A DNA stretch of 6,517 nucleotides, taken from an uncultured Rhodopirellula sp. (GTDB lineage Bacteria > Planctomycetota > Planctomycetia > Pirellulales > Pirellulaceae). Location of the stretch: contig CAJXTM010000230.1 in the NCBI GenBank assembly GCA_913061385.1, positions 1 through 6,517 of the forward strand, read 5' to 3'. This document shows, in pieces, positions 1 through 5,805 of this stretch. A program made the translations under genes and the position numbers. Numbering within the stretch: the stretch's first letter is position 1; each line of letters starts with the position of its first letter. The notes below the pieces were generated by a model, which had not been told where the DNA came from, did not search any database, and worked only from the letters and a program-made list of their open reading frames with translations.

Positions 1-30
1 TCGGCAGCGTCAGATGTGTATAAGAGACAG
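1..30 (+). other. Residual Illumina Nextera (Tn5) adapter, not genomic
   Basis: These bases equal the last 30 of the 33-base Nextera read-1 transposase adapter. Bases 12-30 are the 19-base Tn5 mosaic end AGATGTGTATAAGAGACAG. This is an untrimmed library sequence at a contig edge and not a natural transposon end, because the TCGGCAGCGTC that precedes the mosaic end is the synthetic adapter tail. Translating it gives the tell-tale peptides MYKRQ (frame 1) and MCIRDS (frame 2), which are common contaminants at the N-termini of predicted proteins. Any gene start placed at base 14 or 16 is therefore false. Confidence 0.97.
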
Positions 31-87
31 TCCACAGACCCCACAGCTCTACTCGATTCACTTCTCCATGGGCGCTGCTTTCTCACC

Positions 88-1707
88 ATGTCGTATCTCA
101 AAGTTCCCTGCCCTGGCTGTGACAAGTCCCTCAAGGTCCCCGAAAACCTCGCAGGCAAGAGTCGAGCATGTCCCTATTGTCGTGCCACCGTTCGAATTCC
201 TGACTCACCACCGGCAGAACAAGAACCAAGTTTTCCGAACATTCAAATTAGCGATAACCCCACAAAAACCAAAAAGGCCCCCCCAGCGAGCAAGAAACTC
301 GACAAGGCGAGCGGTAAGGGCCGCCCGAATTTACCCACTGCCAACGCCAAACAGCCTGTCACTCGCAAACGACCTCAAAAAAGCTGGTTCAGTTCTAACA
401 GCGACTCCGCCAGCAGTGACGTGAGCCTGTTACTGAGCGGATTGATGGGTGCAGGGATGACCCTTGCTTGGTACGGAATCACCTACCCAATCCGCTCCAA
501 TAATTTTGGAGCGTTATTTTGGGAACGTGGGCCAGTTCCTTTCCCAACTACATTCTTGATGTTTTGGGCGATATCCATCCTGATTTTGAAGTGGCTGCGA
601 CTCAAGCAGCAAAAAGAGACAATGCTTCTCGATGTTTTGCCGACAGAAATCTCAGATCAAATCACTGTCGATTCTATTGATGACTTCATCACACACATAA
701 ACGATTTACCCGGTGAAAGTAGCGACAGTTTCCTGATCAACCGCGTGGTAAGAGGTCTGGAGCACTTCCGTGTCCGCAAAAGCGCCGCGGAAACGGTCAC
801 CATGATGGAGTCACAATCCGCGATCGATGCCAACAATGTCGCCGGCAGCTATACCATCCTCAAGGTATTTATTTGGTCGCTTCCCATCCTCGGTTTCATT
901 GGAACGGTGATGGGGGTTAGCACCGCGGTCGCCAGTCTTGCCAACAGCCTCAGCGGCGGAGGCAGCATGGAAGCAATGAAGTCAGCATTACAGGACGTAT
1001 TCGGCGGCCTTGGAACAGCGTTTGATACAACTCTGTTGGCGCTGATTATGAGCATGTTAGTCAAGATCCCGGCTTCAGCTCTACAAAAGAGCGAAGAAGA
1101 CCTGATCACAAGTGTTGACGAATACTGCAACGAAAACCTACTGAGACGACTCAATGACGGCCGAGACGGCGGCGCTGAACGAGGCGTCTCGGGCGATGAA
1201 GATACCGCAATCTTTCGTGAAGCGGTCGAACAAGCGCTCGGCACGCAACACGCAGAACTGGAGCGTTGGTTGCAAAAGCTTGATGCGATTGGCGGGCGAC
1301 TAACCGAACAGGTGTCTATTGGCTGGGACAATGTCAACAATCGCATTGAACAACAACAACAAAAGCACGTCGCAACTCTCCACAAGCAGCAACTGGATCA
1401 ACAGGGTCGACTGCAGGCGCAACTCGATCAAATGGCGAATGCAGCCGACAAAATTCAAACGTCATTGATCGACCTGGCGGCACAAACCGAAGCCATCCAA
1501 TCCCAAGTCAACGACACCTACACCAAAACAGGTGAAAGTCTCGAAAACCACCTAACCGGCGTGGAGTCTGGCCTGAGCAGCCTCAGCAACGTCCTGACAC
1601 AACTGGGGCAACAGCAGGTCGTCATCCAGCAGATCCAACAGGAGCCCACCAAGACAGGTTGGTTCGGCGGTTCAAAGCGACGTGACCACGGGAATAGGAG
1701 ACGCTAA
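88..1707 (+). CDS. MotA/TolQ/ExbB-like proton channel with N-terminal zinc ribbon and coiled-coil tail
   Basis: This 539-residue inner-membrane protein is probably the ion-channel ring subunit of a proton-driven motor. Seen in order: a Cys4 zinc ribbon (C8-x2-C11 and C28-x2-C31) of the type often found at planctomycete N-termini; a Lys/Pro/Ser-rich linker to about 110; and hydrophobic segments at about 112-137, 154-168, 257-283 and 302-326. The motif LGFIGTVMG (268-276) and the following GLGTAFDTTLLAL (residues to 319) match the pore helices of the MotA/TolQ/ExbB family. Residues about 372-525 form a Gln-rich helical, coiled-coil-like tail, ending in a basic stretch with GGSKRR and a terminal RRR. 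Four membrane segments with both ends in the cytoplasm give MotA-like topology (inference). The start at 88 is chosen because the zinc ribbon begins right after it; the open frame upstream runs into adapter sequence. No Shine-Dalgarno is visible. The next gene starts 2 bases after the stop, so translation is probably coupled. D313 sits inside the last membrane segment where TolQ/ExbB usually have Gly. The family is sure; the substrate or partner process is unknown. Confidence 0.88.
   Translation: MSYLKVPCPGCDKSLKVPENLAGKSRACPYCRATVRIPDSPPAEQEPSFPNIQISDNPTKTKKAPPASKKLDKASGKGRPNLPTANAKQPVTRKRPQKSWFSSNSDSASSDVSLLLSGLMGAGMTLAWYGITYPIRSNNFGALFWERGPVPFPTTFLMFWAISILILKWLRLKQQKETMLLDVLPTEISDQITVDSIDDFITHINDLPGESSDSFLINRVVRGLEHFRVRKSAAETVTMMESQSAIDANNVAGSYTILKVFIWSLPILGFIGTVMGVSTAVASLANSLSGGGSMEAMKSALQDVFGGLGTAFDTTLLALIMSMLVKIPASALQKSEEDLITSVDEYCNENLLRRLNDGRDGGAERGVSGDEDTAIFREAVEQALGTQHAELERWLQKLDAIGGRLTEQVSIGWDNVNNRIEQQQQKHVATLHKQQLDQQGRLQAQLDQMANAADKIQTSLIDLAAQTEAIQSQVNDTYTKTGESLENHLTGVESGLSSLSNVLTQLGQQQVVIQQIQQEPTKTGWFGGSKRRDHGNRRR
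1696..1700 (+). promoter_or_regulatory. Ribosome binding site for the GTG-started second gene
   Basis: AGGAG lies 9 bases before the GTG at 1710, inside the last codons of the channel gene. It is the only clear Shine-Dalgarno sequence I see in this window, and it supports the GTG start over any later ATG, all of which would remove the membrane helix. Confidence 0.65.
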
Positions 1708-1709
1708 AG

Positions 1710-2513
1710 GTGCCCAGAAGACCCCGCACAAACGACGACGAAATCTCTCTTTTCCCGTTCCTCAGCATCATTGCCTGTGTAATCGGTGTGCTAACGATGA
1801 TGATTGCTACGCTGGCGTTGGCACAGACCGATACACCAGACATCGCACAGATCGAGAGCTACGAGCAGGATCAAAAGTCCCTTGTTCAAACCCAGACACG
1901 AATCGAACAAATCAAGCTCGAAATCTCTGACTCACTTAAGCTCCGAGAGAAGCAGCAACAAAACACGCAAAACAAAACTGAAATCACAAAGATGCTGGCC
2001 GAATTGGATGCCATCGAGAAAGAGTTGGCTGAGCAAAAGAAGGTTCAAATTATCATTCCCAAAGTGGATCCGAAGGCCAGAGAAACAGCCAACGAAATGC
2101 AGACGCAGTACACTCTAATCGAAGAAGCAATTGCACAACTCGAACAGGACCTGAAGGATCGCAAAGAAAAGAGCGAAGCCAACGTCACGGTCCTTCCACA
2201 GGGCTCAGGGCTGAATTTCAAGCCACATTTCGTTGAGTGTGCCGCTGATTCATTCGTCATGCACACTCAGACACCCACCAAGCGAATTCGCACGGCAAAC
2301 GCGGCCAAAGCGAAAGAATTCATTAACCTCATGGAATTAGCAGCAAACGGCAAAAACGATTCCATCGTATTTCTAGTCCGCAACGATGGTCTGGGAACAT
2401 TCCGCACCCTGAAGGGATTGTGCGATAAACGCAACATCCGCAACGGTAAACTCCCAGTTGTGGGGCAAGGTCGCATCGACCTGTCTGCGTTCAACCAGAG
2501 AAAGAAACAGTAG
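1710..2513 (+). CDS. ExbD/TolR-like single-pass coiled-coil protein lacking the usual Asp (motor rod subunit A)
   Basis: This 267-residue protein has a short charged cytoplasmic N-terminus and one membrane helix (about 14-38), then a helical, coiled-coil-like periplasmic stalk (about 45-160) and a small C-terminal domain (about 170-260). The helix begins FPFLS (15-19), which resembles the TPFID of ExbD/TolR, but the position of the proton-carrying Asp is Ser19. The C-terminal domain carries FVEC (174-177) and a stretch F221-P249 (V223, D226, F231, I243, G246) like the ExbD/TolR periplasmic fold. It starts with GTG at 1710, 2 bases after the channel gene and behind a good AGGAG. Its N-terminus and C-terminal motif align without gaps to the next gene, so the two are probably paralogues that form a heterodimer in the pore of the channel ring. 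That pairing is inference. Family membership rests on topology, motifs and operon position and not on a database search; the Ser is directly visible (AGC at 1764-1766). Confidence 0.8.
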   Translation: MPRRPRTNDDEISLFPFLSIIACVIGVLTMMIATLALAQTDTPDIAQIESYEQDQKSLVQTQTRIEQIKLEISDSLKLREKQQQNTQNKTEITKMLAELDAIEKELAEQKKVQIIIPKVDPKARETANEMQTQYTLIEEAIAQLEQDLKDRKEKSEANVTVLPQGSGLNFKPHFVECAADSFVMHTQTPTKRIRTANAAKAKEFINLMELAANGKNDSIVFLVRNDGLGTFRTLKGLCDKRNIRNGKLPVVGQGRIDLSAFNQRKKQ

Positions 2514-2529
2514 CTTAGGCACCACTGAA

Positions 2530-3663
2530 ATGAAACGAACTCGCGGCACAGACGAAGATGATGGTGGACTCGATTCACTATTGGATACGATGACCAATGT
2601 TGTCGGAATTCTGGTGCTCGTGCTAATCGTCACCCAAATGAGTGTGGCTGAAGTTGTGACCAGAATCACCGCTGAAAATCAAATCAACGATGATGCCGTA
2701 GCCGAACTCAACCAACAGCTTGATATCGAGCGTAACGAACTGCGTGACTTGGAAAAGATCCTTGTCAACCCGCTGGAAATTGACGAACAAAAACTGCGTC
2801 AAGAATTACAATTAAACCAAGACCTACTTGCTCGCAAGAAGGACCTTCTTGCTCAACGCAACAAGGAGAAGAATGAGTTCGCAATCAAGATCGTCAAAGA
2901 TGAGGAATTAGCTGCAAAGAATGGCAAACTCATCGCTGACACTGCAGCAAAACGAAACGAACTTGAAACGCTGATCAGCACTTCATTGGAAAAAAAGGCG
3001 CAACTCGCCGCCCAGCTAGACAAAACACCGAGAGCAAGGGCCCCGGCTGACATTGAAATCAGCATCCCCAACCCACGCCCAGCTCCACCTGGCGCCAAAC
3101 AGCTGATGATCATCTGTAGCGGCAACCGAATCTATCCCGTCAACATTGACGCATTCAGAAAAGACGCTGAATTAAAAGCAAAGGGAATCATTGCCCGATA
3201 CAACCTGAAACGAGATCCCACCAAGGGAGTCGATCCGGCAAAATTCAAACAGCACTACGAAAAGCTTAAACAACAGGACGAGTTTTTCGACGTCGAGTAC
3301 TATGTCCAAGGGGACCGCTCGCCACGTTTCCGTCTCGTTCCTCGCGAGAACAAAGGTGGCTTTGGAAAGGAGTTAATCAATCCACGGTCTCGACTGCGGC
3401 GTTGGTTCAGCACCGTCGACTTCAGCAAATACTACGCACGATTCTACGTCTTACCGGACAGTTTTGATGCCTACGTGATGGCACGCAGATTCTTCTCACA
3501 AAAGCAAATCCTCGCCGGTTGGGAACCACAGAATGCGACGTGGCAATTGACGTCCCATGTTCCGGGTGGAATCGAACTCGGCCCTCCAAGACCCAAACCG
3601 CCACCACCTCCACCAGGCACACCACCGCCACCCAAACCAAAACCGGCAAACGTGATCGACTGA
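2530..3663 (+). CDS. ExbD/TolR-like single-pass coiled-coil protein with conserved Asp and polyproline tail (motor rod subunit B)
   Basis: This 377-residue protein has an acidic N-terminus and one membrane helix (about 17-37) whose start, SLLDTMTNVVGILVL, carries Asp19 at the place of the ExbD/TolR proton-carrying Asp. A highly charged helical stalk follows at about 45-165, then a Pro-rich hinge (about 172-190) and a C-terminal domain from about 191 to 345 with a Cys at 196. The stretch F305-P333 (V307, D310, Y315, I327, G330) matches F221-P249 of the preceding gene without gaps. Between Cys196 and F305 there are about 65 more residues than in the sister protein. The last 27 residues are a Pro/Lys tail containing runs of six and four Pro. 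The ATG at 2530 is preferred to the upstream ATG at 2458, which lies inside the previous gene and would put a non-membrane extension before the helix; the gap to the previous stop is then 16 bases. No clear Shine-Dalgarno. It is probably the proton-carrying half of a heterodimeric stator rod (inference). Confidence 0.8.
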   Translation: MKRTRGTDEDDGGLDSLLDTMTNVVGILVLVLIVTQMSVAEVVTRITAENQINDDAVAELNQQLDIERNELRDLEKILVNPLEIDEQKLRQELQLNQDLLARKKDLLAQRNKEKNEFAIKIVKDEELAAKNGKLIADTAAKRNELETLISTSLEKKAQLAAQLDKTPRARAPADIEISIPNPRPAPPGAKQLMIICSGNRIYPVNIDAFRKDAELKAKGIIARYNLKRDPTKGVDPAKFKQHYEKLKQQDEFFDVEYYVQGDRSPRFRLVPRENKGGFGKELINPRSRLRRWFSTVDFSKYYARFYVLPDSFDAYVMARRFFSQKQILAGWEPQNATWQLTSHVPGGIELGPPRPKPPPPPPGTPPPPKPKPANVID

Positions 3664-3812
3664 CACGTCTCGAATACGGCAACCTTCTTCTCGATTGTTT
3701 GCGCATCAATGCGTAGGGCGTTCTGGCCAAGGCGTAAAATGGAAACACCAGATTACCCGGGTTTAGGTGGATTCGGGCTCCGCAATATTACCGATGCCCG
3801 TGAGATGCGTTT

Positions 3813-5318
3813 TCAGTCTGCTTTTTTCAGCAACAACGGCAGGGGATTCCCAACTTTTCCAGCAGGGCGTTGCCCATTACCTGGACGCTCTCGATCGCCC
3901 AGATCTGCGCGTGCCTGCTCTGCTAACCTTGATAGTCTCTTGACGATTTCCGGGTGATCCGACGCACAGTCGTCGCTGCAATCGACATCCAGCACCACGT
4001 TGAACAACAAAGCATGACTGCCGTCCTTACTCGCCTCTTTTCCAAGTTTAAAATGAGGGTGTTTGGTGAATTCGTCCAGCGGCAGGAACAACTTCCATGG
4101 GCCACTGCGGACTGCTTGTAACTGGTCACGTTCATAATAGTAGAAAGCATCATACGGGCTCTTTTCGAGTTTGCCGCCGAGCATCAGGCCGGAGATATCA
4201 TGACCATCAATTTTACGATCGTTGCGACGCTCCGCTTTTCCGAATTTTGCAAGTGTTGGCAACAGGTCCATCGTCGTTGACAACTCATGGCAAACGGTGC
4301 CTGCAGGAATTCTCGTCGGCCACCACATGATGGTCGGGACGCGAAACGCCCCTTCGCTGGTTGTATATCCCCGCCCGTGCAGCGGTCGATTGGTTCCCCT
4401 TGCCAAACTCGATTGCCCTCGCGCCATTGGAGCACCGTTGTCTGACGTCCAAATCACCAACGTCTTTTCGTCAATACCAAGAGTAACCAGTTTGTCCATG
4501 ATCTTACCAATGGACCAATCAAGTTCCTCGATAGAATCGCCCCACGGTCCATTTCTACTGCGTCCCTGAAACTCTTCGCTGGAAAAGGGAGTTGCGGTGC
4601 TACCGGGCATCGCCTGTGGCAAGTAAAGGAAAAAGGGATGTTGCTGATTTTGCTCGATAAACTCCATTGCCCGCAGCGTGTAGTCTTTCGTGATTTGGTT
4701 ACGATCAACAGGCGCCTCAATGACCGTTTCGTTTTCGAGCAAAGGAAGCGGCGGCCAAGGGCCACCATCAAATCGTTCGCCCACTCGTCGGCCCACCGCT
4801 TCGGTCATGTCATCGCTGTACGGGATCCCATAAAACCAATCAAAACCCTGTCGCGTTGGCAGAAATTCCGGCTGGTCGCCTAAATGCCATTTACCAATCA
4901 TTCCAGTACGATACCCGGCGTCATGCAGCACCTCGGCAATAGTCACTTCATCAGGATGTAAACCGTAAGGCGAGATGGGCCGCAGCACCTGTCCATCACG
5001 CGGATTAGTGTGCATTCCAACTCGTTGGGAATAACACCCGGTCATCAAACTGCTCCGAGATGGCGTGCAGACGCCAGCTGTGACACAGAAATGCGTGAAC
5101 ATTCGTCCTTCGGCGGCCATACGATTCAATGCCGGCGTGCGATGCACTCGTGATCCAAACGGTTCAATATCCCCGTACCCGAGGTTATCGCAAAACACCA
5201 CAATGAAATTCGGCCGCTGCTTTTGCACCGCGGCTGGGAAACGTTCTGGGACGCCTTGTGCGTGTACGGCGACCGCGTTCAGTACCAATGTCAGACACAA
5301 CAGCAAGCTGGTTTTCAT
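3813..5318 (-). CDS. Secreted type I sulfatase (arylsulfatase A / GalNAc-6-sulfatase-like)
   Basis: This 501-residue enzyme of the alkaline-phosphatase superfamily is predicted to hydrolyse sulfate esters, probably on sulfated polysaccharides. A Sec signal peptide (MKTSLLLCLTLVLNAVAVHA, 1-20) indicates export. The signature C84-T-P-S-R88 holds the Cys that must be converted to formylglycine by a maturase encoded elsewhere. Other sulfatase motifs are DNLGYGD (44-50, metal site), GKWHLGD (142-148), SDNG (292-295), TTSEGAFRVP (319-328) and QAVRSGPWKL (401-410). Odd points: the metal-site DD is D44-N45; the usual His in the LPH-x-MP segment is Gln235, and the next common His position is Gly239; the Lys equivalent to ARSA Lys302 is Arg316. 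Length is normal. An upstream in-frame ATG at 5372 would add 18 residues with two adjacent Cys; the start at 5318 is preferred because it gives a standard signal peptide and because a TATAAG box (complement of 5383-5388) lies too close to 5372. The gene is divergent from the oxidoreductase and convergent with the motor operon. Exact substrate cannot be read from sequence. Confidence 0.92.
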   Translation of the reverse strand: MKTSLLLCLTLVLNAVAVHAQGVPERFPAAVQKQRPNFIVVFCDNLGYGDIEPFGSRVHRTPALNRMAAEGRMFTHFCVTAGVCTPSRSSLMTGCYSQRVGMHTNPRDGQVLRPISPYGLHPDEVTIAEVLHDAGYRTGMIGKWHLGDQPEFLPTRQGFDWFYGIPYSDDMTEAVGRRVGERFDGGPWPPLPLLENETVIEAPVDRNQITKDYTLRAMEFIEQNQQHPFFLYLPQAMPGSTATPFSSEEFQGRSRNGPWGDSIEELDWSIGKIMDKLVTLGIDEKTLVIWTSDNGAPMARGQSSLARGTNRPLHGRGYTTSEGAFRVPTIMWWPTRIPAGTVCHELSTTMDLLPTLAKFGKAERRNDRKIDGHDISGLMLGGKLEKSPYDAFYYYERDQLQAVRSGPWKLFLPLDEFTKHPHFKLGKEASKDGSHALLFNVVLDVDCSDDCASDHPEIVKRLSRLAEQARADLGDRERPGNGQRPAGKVGNPLPLLLKKAD

Positions 5319-5439
5319 TGCAAGGCAAAGCCACGCTTTCGCATATCCGCAGCAACGTTTTCCGTCCCACATTTATCAAAACCTTATAGCTGGGATTGTT
5401 TGTACCGCGATTGAGAAGCCCATGGTAACCGCTGTCTGA

Positions 5440-5451
5440 TGTGCATGCACA
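5440..5451. repeat. 12-base perfect palindrome, possible operator
   Basis: TGTGCATGCACA is its own reverse complement. It sits about 120 bases upstream of the sulfatase start and about 50 bases upstream of the possible TATAAG box on that strand. A dimeric repressor or activator site is a reasonable reading, but no regulator gene is in the window and a chance palindrome is not excluded. Confidence 0.4.
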
Positions 5452-5577
5452 AGCTGCGCGGTTTGAACGAAAACTCAGTAACCGTGGATTTGAGACGATC
5501 AAAAGCTTAGCAACCGCGACATTTTCCGACATCGTGCGAGTTTGGATCGCCCACGAGAGATTTTTTGAGGGTCCGCA

Positions 5578-5602
5578 TTGCGAAGCCGCCCACGATTCGC
5601 AA
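5578..5602. repeat. 7-bp inverted repeat followed by an A-run
   Basis: TTGCGAA (5578-5584) and TTCGCAA (5596-5602) are exact reverse complements around an 11-base spacer. Seven A (5601-5607) overlap the right arm, and six T (5561-5566) lie upstream. On neither strand is the hairpin followed by a T-run, so it is not a normal intrinsic terminator. It could be an operator or part of a leader RNA structure for the oxidoreductase gene. Confidence 0.4.
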
Positions 5603-5606
5603 AAAA

Positions 5607-5642
5607 ACTGCCGTTCAGGCTGATTATTGCGGCAGTAATCAG
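5607..5642 (+). repeat. Two overlapping, mutually exclusive hairpins upstream of the oxidoreductase
   Basis: Stem A pairs ACTGCCG (5607-5613) with CGGCAGT (5630-5636). Stem B pairs CTGATTA (5620-5626) with TAATCAG (5636-5642), leaving CGGCAG in its loop. Each is a perfect 7-bp stem and the two cannot form together, as in attenuator-like switches. The structure lies about 165 bases before the ATG at 5806. Whether it is transcribed is unknown; it may equally be overlapping binding sites on DNA. Confidence 0.35.
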
Positions 5643-5805
5643 TATCATGTGGGGGGTCGAGAGAGAGGTTTGATCATCGCAAAGCCCGTCACAGAAACGG
5701 TGACCTCTGTCCAGAGCAACTGTCTCGGCCGAATGATCAACTTTCTCCCCCGCCCTGCCCACAATTCCGCCCCTCACTTCGACTTACATCTTTCGAGACC
5801 TGCCC

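Larger units (their letters stand above)
5319..5805. promoter_or_regulatory. Divergent intergenic region between sulfatase and oxidoreductase genes
   Basis: This 487-base gap should hold the promoters of both flanking genes. On the minus strand TATAAG (complement of 5383-5388) is a possible -10 box for the sulfatase, with no good -35 partner. On the plus strand no convincing promoter pair was found and no Shine-Dalgarno precedes the ATG at 5806. The region holds the 12-base palindrome at 5440-5451, the inverted repeat at 5578-5602, and two competing hairpins at 5607-5642, listed separately. A 9-base direct repeat, CGCCCACGA, occurs at 5548-5556 and 5587-5595. The short open frames inside it show no recognisable protein. 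Confidence 0.55.

Noticed and set aside
12..30. Tn5/IS50 mosaic end as a sign of a transposon
   Set aside because: The flanking bases are the synthetic Nextera tail and the sequence sits at the very window edge with no transposase gene.
14..424. 136-codon plus-strand frame starting MCIRDS
   Set aside because: Its start is in the adapter and it overlaps the zinc-ribbon gene in another frame; there are no recognisable domains.
1351..1362. (CAA)4 microsatellite-like run
   Set aside because: It simply encodes part of the Gln-rich coiled coil and is too short to treat as a repeat element.
88..3663. Zorya (ZorAB) defence system
   Set aside because: The channel-plus-coiled-coil tail is similar, but there are two rod proteins without a visible OmpA-type peptidoglycan domain, and no helicase or nuclease effector follows; the next gene is a sulfatase on the other strand.
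3664..3812. Terminator between the convergent genes
   Set aside because: Only a 4-bp stem around 3702-3713 and a CGGGC/GCCCG stem with a 17-base loop (about 3775-3801) are visible, and neither is followed by a T-run on either strand. No confident intrinsic terminator.
5185..5532. 115-codon minus-strand frame overlapping the sulfatase start
   Set aside because: Overlaps the signal peptide and N-terminal coding region of the sulfatase in another frame; a shadow.
5441..5623. 60-codon plus-strand frame in the divergent gap
   Set aside because: No Shine-Dalgarno and no recognisable domain; it overlaps the palindrome and hairpin cluster.
5499..5777. 92-codon minus-strand frame in the divergent gap
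   Set aside because: Composition looks random, there is no family resemblance and no ribosome binding site.
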